A stretch of DNA of 64,000 bases, from assembly GCA_050730655.1 (NCBI GenBank), contig JBOHNL010000006.1, positions 186,001-250,000 on the forward strand. The letters are read 5' to 3'. Source of the stretch: JAFEBO01 sp050730655. GTDB lineage: Bacteria > Planctomycetota > Phycisphaerae > Phycisphaerales > UBA1924. The position numbers and the translations under genes are program-made. The notes beneath the pieces were generated by a model that was given only the letters and a program-made list of their open reading frames with translations, searched no databases and was not told the DNA's origin. Of this stretch, positions 17,925 to 27,400 are shown one piece after another (within the stretch, counting starts at the first letter, position 1; the number at the start of each line of letters is the position of its first letter).

Positions 17925-19427
17925 TCAGGAACTGACCGGCGAAACTCCCCGGCCCTCCACGAGTGATCCGATACGCACGCCGGCGTTCTCGAGTTCTGCG
18001 TCGCGCAGCGCTCGCGCAATCTCAATAACTAAGGTGTCATCCGCAGGCGGCCCGTACCGGAAGTGTTCTACCTCGGTGAGCAGCGCGTGGCTCCAGGCCC
18101 TGCTCTCGTCGCGAACATTCGCCATTGAGGCGACGAGACGTAGCAGGCCCTGTACACCCAGCATCTTGCCTTGGCGGTCTCTCGCTTCGATCGCGCCATC
18201 GGTGTACGCCACCAGCGTGTCGCCCGGTCCAAACTCGGTTACAAGCTGCGCGGCATCAAACTCCGATGCTTCGCTCGCGCCAAGAACCATCGCGGTCGAG
18301 TTGAGTTCTCGCACCGTCCCATCGACGCCGATGAGGAACGCCGGAGGATGCCCGCCGCTCGCAAATTCCAACACTCCGGTGCTCGAATCGATGCGCAGAC
18401 AAAGTGCGGTCACAAAGACCGAGTGTGAAGCGAGGGTGAGGTGAACATAGCGATTGAGCAGGCAGAGCACCCGCCCCGGCTCGATCGTCGGATCTTCCGC
18501 AAACACGCGCTCGAGCTCGCCGTGCAGCCGATTGACCGTGAGTGCCGCAGGAATTCCGTGGCCTGTCACATCCATCAGCACAACGCTCAGTCGCTGACCA
18601 CCGGTCACTCCGGGACCGATATGCGCGTAGAGATAGTCGCCGCCGATCTGGCGCATAGGCTCGTATTGATATCCGAGTTTGAGCGGTCCAACATCGATTC
18701 GCGCTGGAAAGAGCGCTTCGTGTATCCGCCTCGCATCGGTCAATTCGCGGCGCACTTCGCCGTAGCGCTGCTGCAGCACCGCCATCTTGAATTCGTTCGC
18801 ATAGCGCGAGTGCTTGAGCCACGCCAGCAGCACGCTCGGCGCAAAGATCGCGATCGAGATCGCGATGTGCGCCATCAACCCGCCGAAGCCGGACCCGCGG
18901 ATCAACTGGATTACGCAGTTGATAACGAGCAGGCCGCCCGCCGCGAGCATGGCAGACCGCGCCGACCACGGCAAAAGCAGGCAAGCAAGAAAGAGCGTCA
19001 TCGACGCTTCAAGCCACCCGATGCTGCCACCAAGCCCGAGCGCCGACGCGCCCAGGTGGTACGCCCCGACCAGCACCACCACGACCTGCGAAAGCCTCAG
19101 GAGCGACTGCTCCCTCACCTTGCCGCGCTGAGTCCACAGGAGCGCCGTGATAAACACGATCACCGGAATCAGGCTGGCGCCGACCGCCATGACGACCTGA
19201 AATACTTCCTTCCAAATTGATCCGATCGCGCTCGCCGCGTCCGACGATCCGTAGTACAGCCGCACGCCGCGATAGATGACGCCGACACCCGTCACCGTCA
19301 TCCCAAAGATCGCACCGATCGTGCAGAACACAACAAACCGCTGCTTCAGCAAGCGCAGCGTGTGTGCCTCGAATTCGCCCGCGAATTCGGAAGTGTTTAG
19401 GTTGCGATTGGAAGGGGCGTTGTTCAT
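17925..19427 (-). CDS. Membrane-anchored SpoIIE-type serine/threonine phosphatase
   Basis: 500 residues. About six transmembrane helices fill residues 30-215, then a short coiled linker (RYGEVRRELTDARRIHEALFP) leads into a PP2C/SpoIIE domain with metal motifs GGDYLY, VLMDVTGHGIPAALT, ASGGHPPAFL, YTDGAIEA and ADDTLVIEI. Such proteins dephosphorylate anti-sigma-factor antagonists or similar targets in partner-switching pathways. No anti-sigma partner is adjacent. Its ATG overlaps the stop of the cobalamin adenosyltransferase gene by 4 bp (ATGA), so the two are coupled. Confidence 0.92.
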   Translation of the reverse strand: MNNAPSNRNLNTSEFAGEFEAHTLRLLKQRFVVFCTIGAIFGMTVTGVGVIYRGVRLYYGSSDAASAIGSIWKEVFQVVMAVGASLIPVIVFITALLWTQRGKVREQSLLRLSQVVVVLVGAYHLGASALGLGGSIGWLEASMTLFLACLLLPWSARSAMLAAGGLLVINCVIQLIRGSGFGGLMAHIAISIAIFAPSVLLAWLKHSRYANEFKMAVLQQRYGEVRRELTDARRIHEALFPARIDVGPLKLGYQYEPMRQIGGDYLYAHIGPGVTGGQRLSVVLMDVTGHGIPAALTVNRLHGELERVFAEDPTIEPGRVLCLLNRYVHLTLASHSVFVTALCLRIDSSTGVLEFASGGHPPAFLIGVDGTVRELNSTAMVLGASEASEFDAAQLVTEFGPGDTLVAYTDGAIEARDRQGKMLGVQGLLRLVASMANVRDESRAWSHALLTEVEHFRYGPPADDTLVIEIARALRDAELENAGVRIGSLVEGRGVSPVSS

Positions 19428-20017
19428 TTTCCGTCGCGCGATCGACCCGCCCCCGGTCGCCAGAGTACATCCGACGCCCCGTTTCCGTTCGCCGCCCGCG
19501 CCAGAACAAACAATAAATCGCTCAAGCGGTTGAGATACCGGATCGTTTCGATGCTGGTCGCCTCCGGATTGCCGTCAAACAGCGCCACAGCCGCCCGTTC
19601 TGCCCGTCGCGTCACGGTTCGTGCGGCGTGAAGCTCCGCTGCCAACGGCGTCCCTCCCGGAAGCACAAAGCTTGTGAGGGCCGGAATAGGTTCATTAAAC
19701 TCGTCGATCAGTTTTTCGAGTTTGTCGACCTGCCCCGCAGTGATTCGGAGAGCCGAGCCGGCCGTTTCACCCGCCTTGATGGGCGTCGCTAAATCGGCGC
19801 CGACATCAAACATGTCATTTTGAATCGCCCGGAGCACCGCGAATATCTTGGATCCTTCGCCTGCGTGCACGACCGCGAGCCCGATGAACGAATTTGCCTC
19901 GTCCACGGTGCCATATGCCTCGACCCGAAGGTCGGTCTTGCGGACACGAACGCCTCCGACCAGGCCGGTCGTCCCGTCGTCTCCGGTGCGGGTGTATATC
20001 TTGTTGAGCTTCACCAT
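19424..20017 (-). CDS. Cob(I)alamin adenosyltransferase, PduO type
   Basis: 197 residues. Transfers adenosyl from ATP to cob(I)alamin, giving coenzyme B12. The N-terminal ATP-binding motif is IYTRTGDDGTTGLVGG, with YGTVDEANSFIG and the C-terminal RRAERAAVAL...IRYLNRLSDLLFVLAR signature. The canonical MVKLNKIYT start at ATG 20017 is used; a TTG at 20032 has a slightly better purine run. First gene of a two-gene unit with the SpoIIE phosphatase. Divergent from recJ. Confidence 0.94.
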   Translation of the reverse strand: MVKLNKIYTRTGDDGTTGLVGGVRVRKTDLRVEAYGTVDEANSFIGLAVVHAGEGSKIFAVLRAIQNDMFDVGADLATPIKAGETAGSALRITAGQVDKLEKLIDEFNEPIPALTSFVLPGGTPLAAELHAARTVTRRAERAAVALFDGNPEATSIETIRYLNRLSDLLFVLARAANGNGASDVLWRPGAGRSRDGK

Positions 20018-20067
20018 CTGATCGTCACTCAATCCGGCTTCCAGACCTCAGACCAAACACTCCCATC

Positions 20068-21861
20068 GTGTCCCAATCCACGCCAACCAACCAACAGAGT
20101 ATCCGACCGGTGGAGGTCGCCGCCCGGTCCTTACCTGATCGTGGTTTGCGATCGGTCTGGACGATTCGCGCGTGTCCAGCGCCCAAAGCGGCGCTCATCG
20201 ATCGGGTTCTGACGGCTCGCAATGTGACCGAGCCTTCTTTTCTCTCCCCGTCGCTGAATCAGTTGCACGAACCGTCGCTCATGCCCGGGCTCGATCGGGC
20301 GGCAGCACGGATTCTTGAAGCAGTGCGGGGCGGGCAACGCATCGTGATCTATGCGGACTACGACGTCGATGGAGTTTCCGCCGCGGCGATTCTTTGGCAC
20401 ATGATTCGCGCGATCGATCCGAACGCAAAGGTTGCAACATATCTGCCTCACCGCCTTGAGGAGGGTTACGGGCTCAACTCCGAAGCTATTTCGAAACTGT
20501 GCGATTCGAGTGACCTGATCGTGAGCGTCGATTGCGGCGTGACTGCCGTTGGGCCGGCGCGGGTCGCGCGCGAACGCAATGTGGATCTGATCATCACCGA
20601 TCATCACACCCCGCCTCGAGAAGCGGAGGCACTCCCTCAGGCGTTTGCCGTCGTGCATCCGCTCACGCCCGGGCACGAGCCGTATCCATTCCCGGATTTG
20701 TGCGGCGCGGGCGTGGCATTCAAGGTCGCGTGGCGATTGGCAACGCTCGAAAGCGGATCCGAAAAAGCAAAGCCGGAATTGAAGCAACTGCTCGTCGAAT
20801 TGCTCGCGCTCGCATCAATGGGCGTGATCGCGGACGTGGTCCCGCTGCGCGGCGAAAACCGGGTGATTGCGCGCTTCGGGCTTGATCAGATTCGCCGGAG
20901 CAAATTGGCGGGTGTCCAAGCGCTGCGCGAGGAGTCGGGAATCGGGGGCGAACATGTAGAGGCAGCCGACATCGGCTTTCGGCTCGGCCCGCGGCTCAAT
21001 GCGATCGGACGGCTGGGGCACGCTCGCGAAGCACTCGAACTCTTGACGACATCCGACGAAACTCGCGCGAGAGAGATTGCCCAGGCTCTCACCGGCTGGA
21101 ACGACGAACGCCGCAAGACCGAGGTGCTAATTTCAAGCCAAGCCGAGGCGATGGCGATCGGATGCGGCATGACTGCGCCCGATCATCGCGCGATCGTTCT
21201 GTGCGACCAATCGTGGCATCGAGGAGTCGTCGGCATCTGCTGCTCGCGTCTGGTCGGGCTTTATCACCGACCGACCATTCTGCTGCAACAAGATGGCGAT
21301 CTTTGCCACGGGTCCGCACGATCGGTCGATGGATTCGATCTGCACGCGGCGCTCGCCGCCTGCGCCGGCCACCTCGAAGCGTTTGGCGGACACGCCATGG
21401 CCGCGGGGCTCAAAGTGCGGGCCGATCGCCTCGCCGACTTCACCCGCGCGTTTGTCTCGTACGTCAATGATCGTCTCAGTCCGTCCGATCTTGTTCGGCG
21501 CACGATCGTGGACGCCGAGTGCGTGATCGCCGATCTCGACCTTGCGGCAGCCGAAGCATTCGGTTCGCTCGCACCTTTCGGTCGCGACAACAACCGGCCA
21601 CTTGTGCTCGTGCGCGGAGCAGCCGTCGCGACAGCGCCTCGCTTGCTCGGGTCGACGGGCAAGCACATCGCGTTCGATGTCAAGCACGGCGTGCGCACGC
21701 TCAAAGTAAAGGGCTGGAGCTGGGCGGTTCCGCTCGCCGAAGCCGGAGTCGCTCTCCGCCCCGGTCAGACAATTGATCTCGTCATCGCACCGGAAATCAA
21801 CAACTGGAACGGACGTCGAACGGTCGAAGCATCGCTCGAAGATCTGCGCCTCGCTGATTGA
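20068..21861 (+). CDS. recJ: Single-stranded-DNA-specific exonuclease RecJ
   Basis: 597 residues. 5'-3' ssDNA exonuclease in recombination and mismatch repair. DHH-family motifs in order: YADYDVDGVSAAAIL, IVSVDCGVTA, IITDHHTPP, LCGAGVAFK, then DHHA1 FGGHAMAAGLKVR and the C-terminal OB-fold region ending TVEASLEDLRLAD. Start is a GTG at 20068 (SQSTPTNQQ...). Length is standard. Ends 26 bp before the convergent dockerin-tailed gene. Confidence 0.97.
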   Translation: MSQSTPTNQQSIRPVEVAARSLPDRGLRSVWTIRACPAPKAALIDRVLTARNVTEPSFLSPSLNQLHEPSLMPGLDRAAARILEAVRGGQRIVIYADYDVDGVSAAAILWHMIRAIDPNAKVATYLPHRLEEGYGLNSEAISKLCDSSDLIVSVDCGVTAVGPARVARERNVDLIITDHHTPPREAEALPQAFAVVHPLTPGHEPYPFPDLCGAGVAFKVAWRLATLESGSEKAKPELKQLLVELLALASMGVIADVVPLRGENRVIARFGLDQIRRSKLAGVQALREESGIGGEHVEAADIGFRLGPRLNAIGRLGHAREALELLTTSDETRAREIAQALTGWNDERRKTEVLISSQAEAMAIGCGMTAPDHRAIVLCDQSWHRGVVGICCSRLVGLYHRPTILLQQDGDLCHGSARSVDGFDLHAALAACAGHLEAFGGHAMAAGLKVRADRLADFTRAFVSYVNDRLSPSDLVRRTIVDAECVIADLDLAAAEAFGSLAPFGRDNNRPLVLVRGAAVATAPRLLGSTGKHIAFDVKHGVRTLKVKGWSWAVPLAEAGVALRPGQTIDLVIAPEINNWNGRRTVEASLEDLRLAD

Positions 21862-21887
21862 TCTCTTCGCCGAATCGTGCCAACCGA

Positions 21888-23171
21888 TTACGGACAGACC
21901 GTCAGGTTGTATGCAATCAGGAAGAGCACGAAGTCCGCGTCGTCGACGATCCCGTCGGCGTTCAAGTCGCTCGGGCATTCGGCGGGCGGCGTCGGGCATG
22001 CGATCACGTTGTAAGCCTGAATAAACAGCGCGTAGTCGAGATCATCGACGATGCCATCAAGGTTCAGATCCGCTGCGCAGAATGCCCGCTGCGAAAGAAC
22101 GAACAGACGATTCACATTCCCGCGTTTGCCGCTCGCCACGATCTGCCCGAGGTCGTTGATATCGAGCAGCAGACTGATCGTCACGTCCGAGGGCAGGTTC
22201 GCCAGCGTGCGCAGGTCGTACCACTTGCCGTCCTGATAGAAGCCGGTCGGATATCCGACGTTCGTCGCGATGATCTGACCAAGCGAATTCATGCGAAGCG
22301 GCCCGCTCGGCACGGTCATGCCGGGAACCAGCGGCCCGAACGTATAGAGCTTGGTCGCAACGCCGTTGCTCCAAAGCTGAATACCAACTTTCGTCACGCC
22401 ACTTTCGATCCATGACGCGTTGCTCAGCACCTGGCCGAGATCGTTCATCGTCGGCTGCGACGAGTAGTACACATCGGGAACCGTGGTCGCAGTGCCGTTG
22501 GTCGAGAAGACGTAGTAGCTGTTGGCGACTGAACAACCGCCTCCCGCACGCGATTGTGACCCGTATCCGTTCACCAGAACGTCGCTCGCGTTATTGATCG
22601 AGTACGCGATGCTCGAATAAATCGTGCATGCGGTTGAACACTGCTGCGACCAGGGGCCGGCCGACTTCCATGTGCCGCTCTTGCCCAGGCCGCCCTTGCC
22701 GTACCACTGCGTACTGCCGTTGCCGCAGTCGACCACACTGAAGGGGACGACATACACGCCCAATTCGCGCCGGTTGTTGATTCCGGTTGCGGTGTTCGAC
22801 ATCCAGACCGGGCCGGTCGGTCCATCGACCAGCTGCCCGTTCGTCCACGCCCACGCGCGTCCGACGGTGTTGGTCGTTTCCTGATACATGCCGCAGACAT
22901 CGCCGAAGTCGTTGATGCCCGTGACCGCAGTCCAGACGCGCCCCGCCTTGCCGGGCACAGCCTGAAGCAGACCGCTTTTCCAGAGCATCGGACCGCTGGT
23001 TGTCTGCGCCGCGACCCAACCCTTCAGGTTGATGAACGCCTTGTTGCCTTGAGCAGAAATCGGAATCTCTCCGGTCACGTCAAACCGACCGGGCGCGCCG
23101 ATGGCGCTCCCTCCGAAGATACCGATTGCCCCCACCATGAAACCTATTTCACACAAGTGCTTTGCGCGCAT
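21888..23171 (-). CDS. Secreted protein with HAF-like repeats and C-terminal GC-type dockerin
   Basis: 427 residues. Signal peptide up to about residue 25. The body (30-355) is beta-rich with repeats of the type GINDFGDVCG / MNDLGQVLSN / MNSLGQIIAT / INDLGQIVASG, like the HAF extracellular repeat family of beta-propeller-like modules. The tail has two EF-hand loops, DLNLDGIVDDLDYALF and DLNADGIVDDADFVLF, each bracketed by cysteines (CAAD... / CPSD...NLTVCP). This is the dockerin-like module found in Phycisphaerales secreted proteins. Its anchoring partner is unknown. ATG 23171. Confidence 0.8.
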   Translation of the reverse strand: MRAKHLCEIGFMVGAIGIFGGSAIGAPGRFDVTGEIPISAQGNKAFINLKGWVAAQTTSGPMLWKSGLLQAVPGKAGRVWTAVTGINDFGDVCGMYQETTNTVGRAWAWTNGQLVDGPTGPVWMSNTATGINNRRELGVYVVPFSVVDCGNGSTQWYGKGGLGKSGTWKSAGPWSQQCSTACTIYSSIAYSINNASDVLVNGYGSQSRAGGGCSVANSYYVFSTNGTATTVPDVYYSSQPTMNDLGQVLSNASWIESGVTKVGIQLWSNGVATKLYTFGPLVPGMTVPSGPLRMNSLGQIIATNVGYPTGFYQDGKWYDLRTLANLPSDVTISLLLDINDLGQIVASGKRGNVNRLFVLSQRAFCAADLNLDGIVDDLDYALFIQAYNVIACPTPPAECPSDLNADGIVDDADFVLFLIAYNLTVCP

Positions 23172-23370
23172 CGCAATCCAATCCGACCCTTTCAGGCCTG
23201 ACGATCCTTCGTCGTGTTGGGTGGCTACCCCCCGATCCCGCGACCCACGCGAGCCGTCGAGCGCACCCTGCTCCCCTCAGCTACTCAATGCTAACTGCGA
23301 TCGGACCTGAAAAGCAAGAGCAAGTTTAAGTCCGAGAACTCGCAATGTGCCGGTAAACACCCTATCGCGG

Positions 23371-24474
23371 CTATTCCAGGCCGCCAGCACCAGGGTGTCC
23401 GAGCTGCACGGCTCGGCTTCGCAGCCGCTCGAACTGCTCGGTTTTCGCCGCCTTCTTCGCTCGCACGGCTCCATCGAAGGCAAGGTTTGCATTTTTGGGC
23501 GCCGCATCGGAGGCAGAGGCGAGCACATCCGCCGCTTCGGTGTCGCGATGCAAGGCCGACAGCGCATCCGCCAGAACCCGCGCCGTCGCCTCGGCGTTGC
23601 GCTCGTTTGGTTCGAGGCCGATCAACAGTTCAACCGTTTTCTCCGGGCGATTCGCGCGCGCATGGATGCGAGCCTCGATGAATCGCCACACGGTCACGCG
23701 GGGTTGAAGCTTGCGCGCTTTTTCGATCTGCTGCATCGCGACGTCGAGTTTATTTTCTCGAAGCGCGATCTCCGCAAGCGAACCCCACACGCGTCCGTCG
23801 TCCGGATTGATATGTCCGGAGCGCACCAGACTGGCGCGGGCCTCATCGAGTTTGCCGAGTTGCAACTGAACCTGTCCCAGATAGAGCGGGTATTCAGCGT
23901 TCGATGCATCGCCCGTCTGCGCCGCGGCGAAGTGCTCAAGCGCCCGATCGTTCTTTCCCAGCATGCTCGCGACTGTGCCCGCCTGAAACTCGAGCTTGGC
24001 ATCGCGATCACCGCTCGCGAGCGCGCGGACGTAGCTGTCGTATGCCGCGCTGTAGTCTTCTTTGCCGAGCATCAACTCCGCAAAGGCGATGTGCAGCCGC
24101 TGATCACTCGGATACTGCGCGATCGCGCCCTTAATGATCGCCTCGGCTTCGACGTTCTGACTTGTCCGGAGCAGGTTGTCGACCGAATCGAGAATGGCGT
24201 CGACCTTGCGGGCGTCGGGACTCTTTGTGGGCGCCGCTTTGCTCGGCACCGCGGCAGCCTTGAGCTTCGCGAGCGACTCGAGCGAACCAATCCTGAGTGG
24301 CGCACTCGGATCTCGGAGCAGATAAACGGCCGCAGTTCCAACTGCCCCGATGAAGAGCACCGCAGCGACGGCGGCAAGGCGGATGAAGCCGCCCGACGAG
24401 CGGTCTCCGAGCACAAAACGGGGCCCGCGGCGCGTACACTGGCCCTGCAATGACCGAGTCTTCCAATCCATCAT
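23371..24474 (-). CDS. Tetratricopeptide repeat membrane protein
   Basis: 367 residues. A short cytoplasmic N-terminus, one transmembrane helix (FIRLAAVAAVLFIGAVG, about residues 30-48), then a periplasmic array of about seven TPR-like helix pairs (for example AEAIIKGAIAQYPSDQRLHIAFAELMLG, written here in part). It probably acts as an assembly scaffold. ATG 24474 is the first sensible start; it makes the divergent 5' ends of this gene and valS overlap by 25 bp. A downstream GTG at 24414 would avoid this but has no ribosome-binding site. Confidence 0.75.
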   Translation of the reverse strand: MMDWKTRSLQGQCTRRGPRFVLGDRSSGGFIRLAAVAAVLFIGAVGTAAVYLLRDPSAPLRIGSLESLAKLKAAAVPSKAAPTKSPDARKVDAILDSVDNLLRTSQNVEAEAIIKGAIAQYPSDQRLHIAFAELMLGKEDYSAAYDSYVRALASGDRDAKLEFQAGTVASMLGKNDRALEHFAAAQTGDASNAEYPLYLGQVQLQLGKLDEARASLVRSGHINPDDGRVWGSLAEIALRENKLDVAMQQIEKARKLQPRVTVWRFIEARIHARANRPEKTVELLIGLEPNERNAEATARVLADALSALHRDTEAADVLASASDAAPKNANLAFDGAVRAKKAAKTEQFERLRSRAVQLGHPGAGGLE

Positions 24475-27400
24475 CCGATTCCCATGCAACACCAGCCTCG
24501 CAGTCCGGTGGCGAACTGCCCAAGCAGTACAAGCCCGCCGATCACGAGGAGCGTATTCGCGCCCGCTGGGAGGCGGCGAAAGCCTTTCACGCCGATCCGC
24601 AGCGGGTTTTGCGAGGCGAAGCGAAGCCCTACTGCATCGTGATCCCGCCTCCGAATGTGACGGATCGGCTGCACCTCGGGCATGCGCTGAACAACACGCT
24701 GCAGGATGTGCTCGCACGATCCCACCGGATGATGGGGTTTGAAACGCTTTGGATGGCGGGAACGGACCACGCGGGAATCGCAACGCAGGCCGTGGTCGAG
24801 CGCCGGCTGAAGAAGGATGAGGGAATCACGCGCCAGCAACTCGGGCGCGAAAAGTTTGTCGAAAAGGTGCAGGCCTTCAAGGACGAGTACGAGCGGATCA
24901 TCACCGATCAGTTGAAGCTGATGGGCTGCTCGTGTGATTGGGATCGCCAGCGCTTCACGATGGATGACGTGTGCGCCCGCGCCGTGCGCGAGGCGTTCTT
25001 CCGCCTCTTCAAAGACGGCCTCATCTACCGAGGCAAGCGTCTCGTGAACTGGGATCCGGTGCTGCAGACCGCAGTGTCCGACGACGAGTGCTACGACGAA
25101 GAGTTGGATGCGTCGTTCTATTACCTGCGCTACCCGCTCGTGCATCGCGATAACCCCAAGGTCGACGCGATGCCGGTGACGTGGAATGAACTTGCGCGGC
25201 GGGGCTATCCGGGCGCGGAAGCTCATCAAGGCGAAGAGCAAGCGTGGATTACGGTCGCAACGACGCGTCCCGAAACCTATCTCGGCGACACCGCGGTGGC
25301 CGTGAATCCGAAAGATCCGCGTGCAAATCCGCTGCGCGGGTTGTTCGTTGAATTGCCGCTCGTCGGCCGCATCATCCCGATCCTCGAAGACGATTACGTG
25401 GTGTTGCCGGCAAGTCTGGAACAAGCGATCGACTTCGCGCCGCCTGCGGCGAATTCGGAGGCGTCGGCTGCAACCGGCGCGGGTTCAGCCCATCCCAACC
25501 ACCGCCCTGAAATACGTGGCCAGCACCCTGCACCGCCTGCTGCCCATCACAAAGCGAATCCCGGCTCACATGTCTGCGACCCCGAAGACCCGAAAGCCAA
25601 GTACGCGACCGGCTTCCTGAAAGTCACTCCAGCGCATGATCCGAACGACTACGAACTCGGCCTGCGCCATAAGGCCGCGATCGAAGCCTGCGGCATCCCC
25701 GTGATGATCAACATGCTCGCCCCCGACGGCAGCGTGAGCGACAAACACGGGTGGGCGGATGTGGGCGACGCGCATCTGTTTGTGGGCTTGCCGCGCGAGA
25801 AGGCGAGGAAGAAGGTGATCGAGGAGTTCAAGGCGCGAACGATGGCCGACTCGACCAAGGCACTCATCGCGGAGATCAAGCCCTATCGCCACAGCGTGAA
25901 GCACTCGGATCGCAGCAAGGCGGTGATCGAGCCGTATCTGAGCGATCAGTGGTATGTGAAGGTGACGGATGATCGGCTGGCGCCGGCGGCAAATAGAGCC
26001 TTGTCTTCTGCCTCTGGTGGCACTGGTCTCCAGACCAGCGAATCTGCCTTTGGGGATGACACCTCACAATCCACCTCATCACTCTTCCGCTCATCGCAGT
26101 TTCCGGACGCCGTTGACAACGACTGCCACCTGCACGCACCCGTGCGCGGATACGTTGCCCGTGACCCATACCCAACCGGCGCACCTTCGCCGACGGACCT
26201 CCTGCGCTCGCTGCGCAATCTGCCGCACCTTGAACTTCCGGGTGCGACATACTTCGTCACCTGGCGCTTGCTTGATGGCTCGCTCTCGCCGGCCGAACGC
26301 ACGCTGGTGCTGGAGAGCTTCGAGCACTCGCACGGAAAGACGTGCACGCTGTTTGCTGCAGTCGTGATGTCGAATCATGTGCATGCGATTGTGAAGCTGA
26401 AGCCGGATCAGAGCCTTGGTGAGTGGACTGCGAGCATCAAGAAGTTCACGGCGCGGAGGATCAACCAGGCACGCGGGACATCGGGGGCGCTCTGGCAGGA
26501 TGAACGGTTTGATCACATCGTTCGGGATGGCTGGCTTGGTTCCATTCTGCGGTATTGCGTCTTCAACCCGGTCGAAGCCGGAGTGGTGAAAAGGCCGTCG
26601 GAATATGAATGGCTGGTCGTGAGTGGGGAGATTATCGATGCGGTTGAAGGCAGAAGAATCACTGGTCTGGAGACCAGTGCCACCAAAGGCAAAGACCAAG
26701 AGAAAGCAGAGTCCGATGGGGAACTGAAGTTCTATCCGGCTCGCTACGCGAAGACGTATGAGCAGTGGCATGATGGGATTCGGGATTGGTGCATTAGCCG
26801 GCAGCTTTGGTGGGGACATCGGGTGCCGGTGTGGCTATCGCACTTGGAAGCCGTCGATGACGCCGACCAGCGATTGGGGCACTTCATTCGGCAAGGACGA
26901 CTCTTCCTCTCAGAATCCAGTGACGGCCAAGTGACTTACGCGTGCCCCAAAGACATTGGGGACGAAGAAATCATCAAAGAATTACAACGGGAAGGATTTG
27001 GATACATCCAAGATTCGGACGTCCTCGACACTTGGTTCTCTTCCGCCCTCTGGCCAATGTCCACCATGGGCTGGCCCGATCCGAAACTTGCCGGCCCTTC
27101 CTTCGCGGGTCTCCTCCAAGCTTTCAACCCCACCACCACTCTCTGCACCGCGCGCGAGATCATCACGCTCTGGGTGAGCCGCATGGTGATGTTCGAGCGC
27201 TACCTGATGCCGGAGAAGTGGGAAGCGGAGAAGAGCAAGCCCGATGCGCTCGCAACGCTCGCAAACAACGGCGAAGGCCGCGGCCCGGTGCCATTCAGAA
27301 ACGTCTTCATCCACGCGGTCATCCAGGACGGCGAAGGCCGCAAGATGAGCAAGAGCCTCGGCAACGGGCTCGATCCGCTCGACATCATTTCATCGCACGG

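Larger units (their letters stand above)
26001..26699 (+). mobile_element. REP-associated tyrosine transposase (RAYT, IS200-like Y1/HUH) unit inside valS
   Basis: About 700 bp in the valS frame. It encodes a RAYT: LPHLELPGATYFVTWRLLD at the N-terminal strand, MSNHVHAIVKL with the HUH-type HVH at residues 643-645 of the fusion, IKKFTARRIN, GALWQDERFDHIVRD, and LRYCVFNPVEAGVV with Y702 aligned to the catalytic Tyr of E. coli TnpA-REP (the YIYINPV motif). All catalytic residues are present. It is bracketed by inverted REP-like hairpins. The transposase's own stop is gone; reading runs on into the synthetase. An internal GTG (APVRGYV) at about 26148 could start a free transposase. Confidence 0.9.

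Noticed and set aside
26016..26038. The REP hairpin as a transcription terminator inside valS
   Set aside because: There is no T-tract after either hairpin, and valS continues as one coding frame.
26001..26699. The valS insertion as an intein
   Set aside because: No intein splice motifs (Cys/Ser start, block B TxxH, His-Asn end) are seen. The domain is a Y1/HUH transposase with flanking inverted repeats, so protein splicing is not expected.
25989..26725. A separate transposase gene rather than a fusion
   Set aside because: No ATG precedes the domain and no stop follows it; only an internal GTG could start it alone. It was kept as part of valS, with the internal start noted.
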